From a virus: a stretch of DNA of 64,000 nucleotides. Below the pieces are notes generated by a model that worked only from the letters and a program-made list of their open reading frames with translations, was not told the origin of the DNA and did not search any database. The position numbers and the translations under genes were made by a program. The stretch is from the IMG/VR virus record IMGVR_UViG_3300009149_000012, positions 62,001 through 126,000 of that record; one strand, given 5' to 3'. This document shows positions 41,488-51,000 of this stretch, piece by piece. Each line of letters starts with the position of its first letter. Within the stretch, counting starts at the first letter, position 1.

Positions 41488-43629
41488 ATCGCAGACAATC
41501 GACGGTACTTCAGACGGGGTTGATGCAGAAAACTGTGCGGAAACACGAGACCCAAATACGGTGTTCCGATGCTGCACCCGGTCATTGTCAATCGCCCGGC
41601 TGATCGCCCGTCCCTCACCCAAGAGCCAGACCTTCTCACGAGCCCGAGTCAGCGCCGTATAGAACAGGTTTCGTTGGAGCATCTGCCCTTGACCATTGAA
41701 GATCGGCAGGATGATCGTGTCGAACTCGGAGCCCTGGCACTTGTGGACCGTGATCGCGTAGGCAAGCCGCAAGATGTTCCAAACGCCGGCTTTGGAGAAC
41801 ACCACCTCTTGCTCTGGGGTGTTGCCCTCAGCATGAATCCGCATATGCAAGCCGTAGCGGGTGATGGCGACCAACTTGCCCACGTCCCCATTGTACACGC
41901 CAAGGTTGTAGTCGTTTCGGATCACCATGAGGCGGTCGCCGACCCGGACTTGAAGGGGGCCAAACTTACCCTCCGTCTGACCACGCGCCGGGTTGAGCCG
42001 CTCTCGAAGCGCCTCGTTGAGCCGATCCACCCCGGCGACACCCTTGTACATGGGGCTTAGCACCTGGAAATTCTCGTCTCGCTCTTTGAGCTTGGCGCAG
42101 ATCTCGACCACCAGCCGAACAGCGTCCTCTTGAGACGCCATCGAAACGAATTGAAACTCGGATTTCTTGGGGTACTTCAGGGGAATCATGTGCCCACCGT
42201 GAATTCGGTGAGCATTGACCACGATCTCTCCCTTGTCGTCTTGCCGGAAGATGCGGGTGAGCCGAACGTGCTCCACCTCTGGGCAGCTTAGAAGCTCTCG
42301 CAGGACATTTCCAGGACCCACGGACGGTAGCTGTGCATCGTCACCAACGAATACGACCCGGGTACCAGGCTTGAGCGCTGCCAGAAGCCGATACAGCAAT
42401 TCTTGGTCGACCATGCTGACTTCGTCCACGATGACGACGTCGGCATCAATCGGCAGCCCCCCTCCATGCCCCCAATTGGAACCATCGTACTTGAGCCCCC
42501 GATGAACCGTCATGGCAGGCTGGTCAACGATGCCGCCAAGACGCTTGGCAGCGATTCCGGTAGGGGCGAACAATCGAAGGGTCAGCCCGGCTCGTTGGAA
42601 TACGTCTGCGAAGCACTTGACCAGCGTGGTCTTGCCGGTACCGGGGAGCCCCGTCAGGACCAAGACGTTGTGCTTGAGCAGTTTATCCACAGCAGAACGT
42701 TGAATCTCGTCCAACTGTATCTGGTTTGCCTTCTCGTACTGGGCAAGGAACGTTGGGACGTCCACGCTGAGCGAGACCTGGGTTCTAACGAGACGGCTGA
42801 TCAGATCAGCAGATTCCTGTTCATACTCGTGAAGGGTCCGCAAGTAGACGCCAACGCCACGTTCCTGGACGATGAGGTGTCGCTGCGCCAGGGTCTCCAA
42901 CCCCACATCCAGGTCATGATCCAGCACCTCACGGTCCTCGAACTTGAGGTTCCGCAAGACATGAGGAAGCTCCCACCGACCAATGTACAGATGCCCCCGG
43001 TGGGACTGCTCCCTGAGCGCCCACAGGATCAACCCACCGAACCGTCTTGGGTCATCCGCTGGTACCCCGACCACCTTGGCGATCCGGTCGACCATGTCGA
43101 AGGACAACGATGGGACGGTCATCAACTGGTAGGGGTCCCGAGAAATGATCTCTGGTGCTTCCACTCCGAAGACAGCGAGGATATCCCGGATCTCTCGACC
43201 TGAAACTTCGCAGGCTTGAAAGGTGCTCGCGAGGCGGCGGGTGACGTTGAGCCGCTCCCAAGCCAACAGGAACGCCGTCAACTGGTCATAGGTGGCGTTG
43301 GGACCGGACATTGCCAGAATCTCGTCCGGCTTTTCGTCGATGGTCTGGTATGCGTCCGTACCGAAACGGCGGGAGATCCCGTAGGCCACGCCGGATGGCA
43401 GGATGCGATTCGAAAAGGCGTTCGTCAGGAAGACCTGAACGTCTTGATAGTCCTGTGCCCAGGGCTCCCAAGACTCGATCTTGACCTGACGCCCGTACTT
43501 GCGATGGTCGATCCACTCACCCGTGAGACGAAGCGGCATCTTTGGGACCGCCCGAGACAACCCCGGGAGGTACCCACACGCCTTGATCACACGATCGGGG
43601 GCACCGTCCGTGTCATAGACTTCGAACAC
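41479..43629 (-). CDS. RecD2-like SF1B helicase
   Basis: 716 aa from GTG. N-terminal OB-like part (MPLRLTGEWIDHRKYGRQVK), helix-hairpin-helix region, then helicase motifs: GLPGTGKTTL (I), APTGIAAKRL (Ia), VVIVDEVSMVD (II), VFVGDDAQLPSVGPGNVL (III), LTRIFRQ (IV), AITVHKCQGSEFD (V), LFYTALTRAREKVWL (VI). A 5'-3' helicase of the RecD2/Dda group. RecD2-like sequence (VAGRIQKVIHDADGFYVL) continues in frame upstream to about 43686 but contains no ATG/GTG/TTG start except the GTG used here. A true start may be a non-standard codon such as ATA or ATT. Confidence 0.92.
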   Translation of the reverse strand: MFEVYDTDGAPDRVIKACGYLPGLSRAVPKMPLRLTGEWIDHRKYGRQVKIESWEPWAQDYQDVQVFLTNAFSNRILPSGVAYGISRRFGTDAYQTIDEKPDEILAMSGPNATYDQLTAFLLAWERLNVTRRLASTFQACEVSGREIRDILAVFGVEAPEIISRDPYQLMTVPSLSFDMVDRIAKVVGVPADDPRRFGGLILWALREQSHRGHLYIGRWELPHVLRNLKFEDREVLDHDLDVGLETLAQRHLIVQERGVGVYLRTLHEYEQESADLISRLVRTQVSLSVDVPTFLAQYEKANQIQLDEIQRSAVDKLLKHNVLVLTGLPGTGKTTLVKCFADVFQRAGLTLRLFAPTGIAAKRLGGIVDQPAMTVHRGLKYDGSNWGHGGGLPIDADVVIVDEVSMVDQELLYRLLAALKPGTRVVFVGDDAQLPSVGPGNVLRELLSCPEVEHVRLTRIFRQDDKGEIVVNAHRIHGGHMIPLKYPKKSEFQFVSMASQEDAVRLVVEICAKLKERDENFQVLSPMYKGVAGVDRLNEALRERLNPARGQTEGKFGPLQVRVGDRLMVIRNDYNLGVYNGDVGKLVAITRYGLHMRIHAEGNTPEQEVVFSKAGVWNILRLAYAITVHKCQGSEFDTIILPIFNGQGQMLQRNLFYTALTRAREKVWLLGEGRAISRAIDNDRVQHRNTVFGSRVSAQFSASTPSEVPSIVCDSV

Positions 43630-43691
43630 CAGGACGTAAAAACCGTCGGCGTCGTGGATGACTTTTTGAATCCGTCCGGCAACATATATGG

Positions 43692-45539
43692 TTACTTGCC
43701 GAGTATCTCCAACAAATGATCCTCAGAGATGCATTCAGTGCCGTTCTTCCGGGCAGCCTTGGCTTTCGCCGTCGTGGAGTTGGGGTCTGCCAGAACCAAG
43801 TAGGTGACCCCCTTCGAAACGCTTTTCTTCACCAGTGCTCCCGCTGCTTCCGCCATGGCTGCTAGCTCTGCTCTCTTATAGCGCGTTTTCCCCGTAATAC
43901 ACAAGGATTTCCCGCTCAAGACCCCTTTTGCCTGGGTCTTGATCTTGACCCCGGTGTCCAGGATGGCTTGAATGATCAAGGTATTGGTCCTGAACCACAA
44001 GGACAGGGTCATCGCCTTCGTGGGGCCAATTGTCGGGATGGCTTCGAATTCCGAAATCGTCCGGGTTTGGATCTTCTCGACCGTGTCGTAACCCGCTTGG
44101 ATGATCGGCTGGAAGGTCGACGCACCACAGAGCGGAATAGAGAGCCCACCAAGGAACTTGTCCAGGGGGATAGGGTTGACCTTCCAAAGCTCCATGTGCG
44201 CAATCTCGGCCGAGCGAGGCCCCATACCCGGGAGGTTGTTGATGTCGGACAGATCGAGCTTGTACAGATCCGGAACCGACTTGACGAGCCCCTTCGTGAC
44301 GAGAAGCTCGATCAAAGACTCGCCCCACTCCATGATTCCCTGGACCGAAATCCATCGCAGAAGCCGGCCTTGAACCTGAGCCGGGCACCCATACGTGTTG
44401 GGGCAGATGAGATATTCACCGTCGATGTCCAAGGGATGGTCACACTCAGGACAGCGGGTGGGGGGCTTGATCACCTCAGCAACGTGCTGGACGACTTCCT
44501 CAACCCGGGGAATCACGTCGTTGGCCCGAACCACGAGGATGGTAGCCCCCTCATGATAGCCGATCTCGTTGACGTAGGCGTAGTTGTAGAGGCTCGCGTA
44601 CGTCACCGTGGCACCTAGAAGGTCGACCGGCTCGAAGACCGCCACGGGGGTAATGCGGCCGGTACCGCCCACCTGGTTCTCGATTCCCTTGGCGATGGTC
44701 ACCTTGCCCGGCGAGGCGAACTTGAACGCCCGAGCCCCCTTAGGCCGTCCGTCATGCTCACCCATCTCAAGCCGGGTTTCCATATCGTTGACAACCACGA
44801 CCATTCCGTCGATATCGTAATCGAGAGCATCCCGGTCGTGATTCTGCACAAGGTGCTTGGGCTCGGTCGTGACGGTCCACCAGGGCGTCTCGAAGCCGTG
44901 TTCGTCAAGCCAACGAAACTGTTCGTGCTCCTCCTCGCAATCGACGGTGGGCACCTGGTAGCAGATGACGGTCAGGTGTTCACAACGGGTACCGTCGAAG
45001 CGCTTGGCCGTCCCAGCCGCCGCATTCCGGGTGTTTTTCTTGTCTTGGAAGTGCTTGGCGAAGTCACTCTTGCGAAGGATGATCTCGCCCCTGACTTCGG
45101 CGTCGACGTCGAGCGAAACCGGGAGACCCTTCATCTTCAGGACGTTGGGGGTGATGTCCTCACCCACCTCCCCGTCTCCACGGGTGACCGCTTGCACGAG
45201 GGTGCCGCCTTCATACTTCAGGCTGATACTGATTCCGTCAAGCTTTTCGCTCACGCAGTAGGAGTCGACCCCTGTGGTTTTGGCCCACGTGTCGAACTCC
45301 TCATCGGTCTTAACCTTTTCGAGCGACCCCATGGGGATCGTATGGTTAACCTTGGGCCATGCGCTCGAAGGGGTGTGACCAACGGTTTTGAGAACCGGGT
45401 TGTCAGGGTCCCGCTCTTTGATCTCGTCCTTGACCGCATCGTAGGCGTCGTCGGACAGGTCGGGCTCATCGCCGTCGTGGTATTGCTTGTCGGCCTTACC
45501 AACTTCGTCCATCAACTCGAAGATCGATCGTTGAGTCAT
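43692..45539 (-). CDS. ligA: NAD+-dependent DNA ligase
   Basis: 615 aa. N-terminal Ia domain (DLSDDAYDAVKDEIKERDPD), nucleotidyltransferase core with VSEKLDG (Lys99 as adenylated lysine), Zn finger CPECDHPLDIDGEYLICPNT then GCPAQ, helix-hairpin-helix repeats (DLSDINNLPGMGPRSAEIAH), and a C-terminal BRCT-like domain from about residue 540 (KSLCITGKTRYKRAELAAMA). About 50 residues shorter than bacterial LigA. Seals nicks using NAD+. A GGTGTAAACC motif and AAGG ribosome site lie directly upstream. Confidence 0.95.
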   Translation of the reverse strand: MTQRSIFELMDEVGKADKQYHDGDEPDLSDDAYDAVKDEIKERDPDNPVLKTVGHTPSSAWPKVNHTIPMGSLEKVKTDEEFDTWAKTTGVDSYCVSEKLDGISISLKYEGGTLVQAVTRGDGEVGEDITPNVLKMKGLPVSLDVDAEVRGEIILRKSDFAKHFQDKKNTRNAAAGTAKRFDGTRCEHLTVICYQVPTVDCEEEHEQFRWLDEHGFETPWWTVTTEPKHLVQNHDRDALDYDIDGMVVVVNDMETRLEMGEHDGRPKGARAFKFASPGKVTIAKGIENQVGGTGRITPVAVFEPVDLLGATVTYASLYNYAYVNEIGYHEGATILVVRANDVIPRVEEVVQHVAEVIKPPTRCPECDHPLDIDGEYLICPNTYGCPAQVQGRLLRWISVQGIMEWGESLIELLVTKGLVKSVPDLYKLDLSDINNLPGMGPRSAEIAHMELWKVNPIPLDKFLGGLSIPLCGASTFQPIIQAGYDTVEKIQTRTISEFEAIPTIGPTKAMTLSLWFRTNTLIIQAILDTGVKIKTQAKGVLSGKSLCITGKTRYKRAELAAMAEAAGALVKKSVSKGVTYLVLADPNSTTAKAKAARKNGTECISEDHLLEILGK

Positions 45540-45545
45540 ACCCTT

Positions 45546-45555
45546 GGTTTACACC
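45546..45555 (-). promoter_or_regulatory. GGTGTAAACC motif ahead of ligA
   Basis: About ten bases before the ligA ATG; identical to the internal site in the NusG-FEN gene. Confidence 0.45.
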
Positions 45556-45565
45556 AGGGAAGCGA

Positions 45566-46171
45566 TCATTTCTTCGGAATCAGAGCGTCCTCAACCGAAA
45601 GTTCGCCCTCTGCCACGAGCTTGGCAACACGCTCGACGGTTTCAAGAGAGGCGATGATGAGGCGAACCTCTTGCCCTTTGTACTGCTTGAGCGTTTCCTG
45701 CACGTCGAACACCTTCACTTCGCCGCCCGGCACCTCGTACCGGATCACGAAGCGGTCCGACATCGGATCCTGTTCAACGATTCCTTCAACCAGGTTCCCA
45801 AAGTCTTTCGGATCGATCATGGCTCTCCGGGGGCGGGGTTGGGTCGTGAAATCTGTCCACGAGCCTTCATGCTTGCAAGCCAGACATAGCACGAAGCTCA
45901 AATGGGGGGAATCCTGCTTGGGCCTCGTTCCGGCAGGAATGTCGTACCGACCAGAGAATACCACCCGGATGCTCCCGCACTTGGGGCAGCCATAGGGACG
46001 TGCCGCATCACAGGCGGCTTCTTCCTCAGCATCCCTTTGCTCTTCATAGCATTCGTAGCAGGCACCATCTTGCATTTCCTTCCCGGTCACGACCGGGCAA
46101 TCGTCATAGCCGTACTTGCAGCCGTGGATGAGGCAACAGTGACTGGCACAGGAAGGATGCTTCTTGCTCAT
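45566..46171 (-). CDS. Cys-rich protein with a C-terminal unknown domain, 201 aa
   Basis: Starts MSKKHPSCASHCCLIHGCKY after a strong GAGGAGAGG site. A dense Cys/His cluster (CASHCCLIHGC, CPVVTGKEMQDGACYECYEE) is followed by a zinc ribbon (GCPKCGSIRV ... LCLACKHEG). The last 85 residues (MIDPKDFGNLVEGIVEQDPM onwards) form a separate alpha/beta domain, so this may be a fusion of two small proteins. Not recognised. Confidence 0.7.
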   Translation of the reverse strand: MSKKHPSCASHCCLIHGCKYGYDDCPVVTGKEMQDGACYECYEEQRDAEEEAACDAARPYGCPKCGSIRVVFSGRYDIPAGTRPKQDSPHLSFVLCLACKHEGSWTDFTTQPRPRRAMIDPKDFGNLVEGIVEQDPMSDRFVIRYEVPGGEVKVFDVQETLKQYKGQEVRLIIASLETVERVAKLVAEGELSVEDALIPKK

Positions 46172-46178
46172 CCTCTCC

Positions 46179-46188
46179 TCTACACCGG
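46179..46188 (-). promoter_or_regulatory. GGTGTA-type motif ahead of the Cys-rich gene
   Basis: CCGGTGTAGA 10-15 nt upstream of the ATG at 46171, merging into the ribosome site. Confidence 0.45.
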
Positions 46189-46221
46189 GGAGAGATCCAG
46201 ATTGGTAATGTTGGGGAGACT

Positions 46222-49071
46222 CTAGCGAACGGGGCAGACGCCGCTCTTGCATTCTTCAGTTTCGAAGTCACCACCGTGAGCAAGTTGGTGCGTTCCATCA
46301 ATTCCGGCTGTGATGGAATTGTAGGTGGCTTCGTCGATTTCTTCGTAGGGGGGCTGTTCGTAGCCATGAGCCTTCGAAAGGACGCTCGTTGACTTGAGAC
46401 GGGGCACGAACTCTTTGAACAAACCCGCCAACTGGTCACGCTCGCTGGCCTCAAATGAGATGGTCGACGACACGGCGTTGTCAGCCCAGAACTCTTGAAC
46501 CTGTTGTTGGCGCTCGAACTGGTCACGCACAGTCTCGGTCACGACCATGTGCCGAGTGTGTCGAGCCTTCGAGGGGAAGCTGAACACGAGGGTGTTGCCG
46601 GTCTTGTCGTAGACGTCACGCTCGTAGGGGACGCCGGCTTCCATCAATGCGGGAACGAGCGGGTCGTTCTTGGCGTGACGGGTCCGACGAATGTAGAAGG
46701 GGGCGTAGGGAGCGTGAATGCCAGGACTTGAGCCGTTCAGGAGGCTGATTGTGCCTGAAGGTTTGACCGTCGTGGTTGTGATCGGGGGACGAACGCCCAT
46801 GGTCTCGGCGTATTGGTCGGCTTCGTTGCGGCATGTGTTGAACCAACTCGAAAGCTGGTCTGGGGTCCACTTGAAGTCGCAGATGCCGCCCAGGCCCACA
46901 CCGATCCGGTTGTTGCGCTCGCCAACGGCTTGGCTCTTGGCGTCGGTCAGGGGGGTGAGGCGTTGACGCATCGTGTAGCGGGTGAGGAGACGGAACGCTG
47001 TCGCCGGATCCGTGCTGGCCTCGAACATGGCGGGGAACGCTTCGGCGAGGTTGCAGGACTCACGATCGTGCAAGCTCTGCTCACCACACGGGTTGACTCC
47101 GGTCGCCCCTGGGTCTGTGCGCCACACGAGCGGCAGATTGAGAACGCCGGGCTCACCGTAGTCGACGACGTCGTTGGCAAGCCCTTCCCAATCGAAATTC
47201 GCAATCTGATCCCAAGACCGGAAGACGATCGAGTTGTTGCTTGTGTGCCGGTGGGTCTTGACCGCCTCATAATCTTTCTTGGCGTTGCGGAAGTCGTGAT
47301 CCTCAGCATCCCCAAGAACGATAAGAGCCGAGCGACGGACATTGCCCGCCTTGATGCACAGGCCAATGTGGTTGGTGATGTCGAGGGCCTCAACGCTGCG
47401 TAGCTTGCGTCCGGCTGCTCCACGGATGATTTCCCATGCGGCACGCATAAGCTGCACCAGGGGGCCGGGACCGGCTGCGATGCCCCCAAATGTACGGATG
47501 GGAGCCCCTCGCTCACGCACCTCTGAGACGTCGATGATCTGATCACGGTTTTCGAACGCCGCTTGCATGGTCAGGCGAATGGCCTCGACCCAACCGCTGC
47601 GTGAATCATCAACCCGGTAAATAGGCGTCTGGCCGTTGAGGAAGCTGCGGTCTTGGGGCTTAACTTCGTCGATGTTCGGATGTGAGTTGCCACACCAAAC
47701 AGCAAAACGAGCTTCGCCATTCTTCACGACTGGGAAGTCGTTAATCCCAGCGAGACCGACACCAACGCCGCCGCCGAGCATCAACTGATTGGCAACCCAG
47801 CACCAGTCATCGATCTCGTGAAGTGTGGTGTACCAACAATTTCCTGTGACGACGCCGCCCTCCAGCGTGAACGAACCCGTTTCAGGTTCCGTAACGCAGA
47901 AGGTTTCTTCTTCCCGTCCCTCATCCACCATTTCACGAACCGTGTATTCCACTGGCTCATTTCGAAGGGTCAAGATCTCCAAGCGAGAAGAGCGGGGGCC
48001 AAAGTTGGTTTCCATGCTGGGATCCAAGGATCGACCCGTCACGCAGTAGCCCAAGAACGGAGCACGCTCGACTGCCCAATCAAGAGCAGAGGCATTCTGC
48101 GAAGCCAATCGGTTGCCGCCACGCCCGTCAGAACGAATTGAACCATCCGCCGCCAACCAGCCTGCCAAGAAGCCAGCTTGATATGATGATGGAGTGCCGT
48201 CGCCTGGAAGTTCTTTCCAATTCCGATCCGAACGGAAGAACAAAACAGGGTCGCCGTTGCAGGAAGGGGGTGTGCAAGTGTTCGTGTGCTGAATGACGCT
48301 TTCAAGGCGAGCTTGATGTTGGCGATCTTTCTCAGCACACAAGCGAATCTTGAACACCCCGGGCTTAAGGGTCTCACGCGAGCCGTCACCGAAAACGATG
48401 CCATGAGCAAAACCCTCTTCAAAGAGTTCCTTGTCATGCTCGGACGTCAGAAATGACTCGACTGGCGTAGGCGACACCAGGATTCGGTCGCCAACCTTGA
48501 GATCTGTCACCTCACCCCGATTGGAAGTGAACCAACGGTGATTGGCCGTGGCTGAAAACTCAAAGGCAAAGTTCGTGCGACCTGGAGGCTTCATCCGATA
48601 GCGAAGCAACTTCTGCACGCCGAACGATTTGACTTCCGCTGGACGCCATTGGCCGTCCTTTGCCAAAACCTCAACCGTTTGACCAACCGCTTCCTCGAAC
48701 GTCGTCAGAACGCCATTTGCCCAGAACCGGGTTTCCTTGGCGAAGCAATTGTACCTTGCGTCCGCTGGGATGCCTTCGATGCCGCCGACCCAGAGGCTTC
48801 GACCAGGGGGCAAAAGCTGGCCGGTCCAAAACAGGTGGAAGAGCATTTGCGCTTCCCGGCGCTCGACGTGTCGCTGAGCCAAATTGATGTTGGACTCGAC
48901 CACCCGTTGGATGGTCGATGACCACACCTCCCCCTCACGGCAATACTTCGTGAGGTAGGTCGATCGAGAGAGAAGAGACTCGAATGGGTCACCCTTTTCA
49001 AAGTAGGGAGCCAAAAAAAGTCGCTGGAAGCGAAAACGCTCCATTTCCGTAGCCTGGTGAGTAATCAGCAT
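46222..49071 (-). CDS. class II (adenosylcobalamin) ribonucleotide reductase with intein
   Basis: 949 codons; 646 aa after removal of a 303-aa intein. Start at ATG 49071 (MLITHQATEMERFRFQRLFL) with AGGGGC. Monomeric B12-type features: LPPGRSLWVGG, ARYN/CWYTTLHE, GGGVGVGLAGI, HIGLCIKAGNVRRSALI, VNPCGEQSL (active-site Cys), SGTISLLNGSSPG, and C-terminal ECKSGVCPVR (redox cysteines). Reduces ribonucleotides for phage DNA synthesis and needs coenzyme B12 but no oxygen. No B12 riboswitch is visible. The intein breaks the protein near the conserved N/C of the active-site region. Confidence 0.93.
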   Translation of the reverse strand: MLITHQATEMERFRFQRLFLAPYFEKGDPFESLLSRSTYLTKYCREGEVWSSTIQRVVESNINLAQRHVERREAQMLFHLFWTGQLLPPGRSLWVGGIEGIPADARYNCFAKETRFWANGVLTTFEEAVGQTVEVLAKDGQWRPAEVKSFGVQKLLRYRMKPPGRTNFAFEFSATANHRWFTSNRGEVTDLKVGDRILVSPTPVESFLTSEHDKELFEEGFAHGIVFGDGSRETLKPGVFKIRLCAEKDRQHQARLESVIQHTNTCTPPSCNGDPVLFFRSDRNWKELPGDGTPSSYQAGFLAGWLAADGSIRSDGRGGNRLASQNASALDWAVERAPFLGYCVTGRSLDPSMETNFGPRSSRLEILTLRNEPVEYTVREMVDEGREEETFCVTEPETGSFTLEGGVVTGNCWYTTLHEIDDWCWVANQLMLGGGVGVGLAGINDFPVVKNGEARFAVWCGNSHPNIDEVKPQDRSFLNGQTPIYRVDDSRSGWVEAIRLTMQAAFENRDQIIDVSEVRERGAPIRTFGGIAAGPGPLVQLMRAAWEIIRGAAGRKLRSVEALDITNHIGLCIKAGNVRRSALIVLGDAEDHDFRNAKKDYEAVKTHRHTSNNSIVFRSWDQIANFDWEGLANDVVDYGEPGVLNLPLVWRTDPGATGVNPCGEQSLHDRESCNLAEAFPAMFEASTDPATAFRLLTRYTMRQRLTPLTDAKSQAVGERNNRIGVGLGGICDFKWTPDQLSSWFNTCRNEADQYAETMGVRPPITTTTVKPSGTISLLNGSSPGIHAPYAPFYIRRTRHAKNDPLVPALMEAGVPYERDVYDKTGNTLVFSFPSKARHTRHMVVTETVRDQFERQQQVQEFWADNAVSSTISFEASERDQLAGLFKEFVPRLKSTSVLSKAHGYEQPPYEEIDEATYNSITAGIDGTHQLAHGGDFETEECKSGVCPVR
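47839..48747 (-). mobile_element. LAGLIDADG intein in the ribonucleotide reductase
   Basis: 303 codons from Cys (CFAKETRFWANGVLTTFEEA) to GGVVTGN before an extein Cys. The block B-like site is SATANHRWF. Endonuclease motifs: GFAHGIVFGDGSRE and GFLAGWLAADGSIR. A mini-cluster NTCTPPSC lies between. Short for an endonuclease-containing intein, but both motifs and both splice residues are present. Confidence 0.9.
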
Positions 49072-50045
49072 GCCCCTAAACCCGCTATTGACAGAACAGC
49101 CAGTTCGACAAGCGTCCGTTTTGAAACGCTCGCGCCCTTCACATCTGAATCCAATTCGCACAACCGCTGCATGTGCCCGATGAGCGCATTCACGGTGTGT
49201 AGTTTCGCTTGGGGAAGAATGGCGTTTTTGCAACGCCATGGGTTCATGTCCAAGCGAGCGGCAATGTCCTCGTGCTTGCTTCCCTTGTCGAGCATATGAC
49301 GTGCCACGAGAAGCGTCTCAGCACGTTTCATGAGAGATCCAAGCACCTGGACATGCGCGCCGGGGCCCTCTTGCTGGTAGAGATGACCAAGAACGCGTGT
49401 TGCTTTCCTGGAGTCCTTTTGAAAAGCCGCTTCAGAGACCTGGTACGGGGCTGCCGGAAAGACCCGGGTCAAAACCAGAGCGAGATGCTCTTGCATGACC
49501 TTGCCGTCAACTCCGACCAGGAACTGAAACTTACGAAGCTCGTTTGACAAGCGGTACAAGTCGTTGCCGACGACTCGATACATTGAATCGGCGATGCCCT
49601 TGTCGAGCTTGATCCGCAGCCGGGTAGCTTCGGCGTCGATCCACCGAACCACCTGGTTGTTGTTCTCCCAGTCCTTAAGCTGCATGCACTTGGAGGACAT
49701 GCCCTTGGCAGCGGCGAGCTTCCACACAGCAGGAAGATCCTTGTGCCGAACGATGGCTACGAGGATCGTTTGGTTTCCACCATCATGGTCCTCGATGTAC
49801 GCCTTCAGACTTCCATCATCCTTGAGCTTCTGAGCATCGTCGACAATGACCGTCTTGGACGACTGCTCCTGCCAAAGAGAGATCTGAGAACACGCTGAGA
49901 TCACTTCCGAGACAACCGGTGGGACGTGGACAACGAGCCGACCCTGTTTTTTCGAGGTGTTTTTGACCTTGAGAAGCTCCCGGTCTAGGAGCAATGACTC
50001 CGTTCCGTAGGACACAAAAAAGGCGGGAAGCTTGCTTTTGCCCAT
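49065..50045 (-). CDS. holA: clamp-loader delta subunit (HolA-like)
   Basis: 326 aa. Pattern of DNA polymerase III delta: SYGTESLLLDRELL, VVEVISACSQ-like switch region, KTVIVDDAQKLK, DLPAVWKLAAAKG, CMQLKDWENNNQVVRWI, then NDLYRLSNELRKFQFL and a helical collar domain. No P-loop, as in HolA. Opens the clamp with DnaX and delta'. Its stop overlaps the RNR start. Confidence 0.85.
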   Translation of the reverse strand: MGKSKLPAFFVSYGTESLLLDRELLKVKNTSKKQGRLVVHVPPVVSEVISACSQISLWQEQSSKTVIVDDAQKLKDDGSLKAYIEDHDGGNQTILVAIVRHKDLPAVWKLAAAKGMSSKCMQLKDWENNNQVVRWIDAEATRLRIKLDKGIADSMYRVVGNDLYRLSNELRKFQFLVGVDGKVMQEHLALVLTRVFPAAPYQVSEAAFQKDSRKATRVLGHLYQQEGPGAHVQVLGSLMKRAETLLVARHMLDKGSKHEDIAARLDMNPWRCKNAILPQAKLHTVNALIGHMQRLCELDSDVKGASVSKRTLVELAVLSIAGLGAC

Positions 50046-50052
50046 CGTGGCC

Positions 50053-51000
50053 TCAACCAGCGAAGGCGCGAAGCAGCGCCGTTTTGATGTGGAACGGGTA
50101 TTTGATGGAGGGGGACCGTCCCTTCAGGGATAGAAGGTCCCGATGCAGTGAGAGCAGAATGGCATCGCTCGTGGTTTCCCGCATCCTCGCGACATCCTCA
50201 ATGATGTCGACGTTGATTAGGCGAGAAACGTCGTGAGTTACCATTAGTAAATCGTGAATCAAGTGCTCCAGAAACCGGACGCCGAGAGGAAGGTCTTTGA
50301 TGCCGTTGAGTTCTTCGAGAAGAGACGACAAGTCACCATGCAAGCCCATCCTAAACAACGAGACGACCTGGTTTCGAAGCTGTATTCGTTTGGAGCCCCA
50401 GAGCCTCAATGCATGGCCGACGGAGCCCTCAGCTATACGAGCATACACAAGTGCTTTCGCAGGATCCTTCTCACGCTTCGAAACCTCGGAAAGGACATAG
50501 CTTTCCGGGAGCTTACGGCACCAAACCAATCCGCACCGTGATCGGATGGTGGGAATTATTCTTTCCAGGGATGTCGCAAGTAGGAAAAACCTGATCGTAC
50601 TTGGGGGTTCTTCCAGGGTTTTGAGAAGAGCATTTGCAGCGGCGCTTGTGATTCTGTCAATTCCATCAATGACGAAAAAACGGACAGGGGCGCTGGTCGG
50701 GAAGAACTTGGAGTTTCCGACAACCTGTCGAATGCTGTCGACCTTGATGTCCTTGCCTTCGGGGTCGCTGACGTACACGAAGTCAGGATGCAACTCCTTG
50801 CGCATCTGAAAACAGGACGCGCATTGACAATCAGGCGCCCTATCCTCGGTACAAAACATCTGCATCGCCGCCTGTGAAACAGCGAACTTGCGGCCCACCC
50901 CTTCAGGTCCGACAAGTAGCAGAGGGGTTGTCAGATGCCCTTGCACCACCCGGGTCAGAACAGCGACAGCCTCATCCTGACCCTTTACTTCGTCCAACAT
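50053..51000 (-). CDS. holB: clamp-loader delta' subunit (HolB-like)
   Basis: 315 aa starting MLDEVKGQDEAVAVLTRVVQ. Degenerate P-loop GPEGVGRKF, Cys module (CTEDRAPDCQCASC), VRFFVIDGIDRITSAAANAL (Walker-B-like, ID), LLKTLEEPP and IRSRCGLVWC (SRC arginine finger). This is the usual HolB pattern. Follows the small zinc gene and precedes delta by 7 nt. Confidence 0.92.
   Translation of the reverse strand: MLDEVKGQDEAVAVLTRVVQGHLTTPLLLVGPEGVGRKFAVSQAAMQMFCTEDRAPDCQCASCFQMRKELHPDFVYVSDPEGKDIKVDSIRQVVGNSKFFPTSAPVRFFVIDGIDRITSAAANALLKTLEEPPSTIRFFLLATSLERIIPTIRSRCGLVWCRKLPESYVLSEVSKREKDPAKALVYARIAEGSVGHALRLWGSKRIQLRNQVVSLFRMGLHGDLSSLLEELNGIKDLPLGVRFLEHLIHDLLMVTHDVSRLINVDIIEDVARMRETTSDAILLSLHRDLLSLKGRSPSIKYPFHIKTALLRAFAG

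Noticed and set aside
44754-45995. Long plus-strand open frame antisense to ligA
   Set aside because: LigA on the minus strand explains the region fully.
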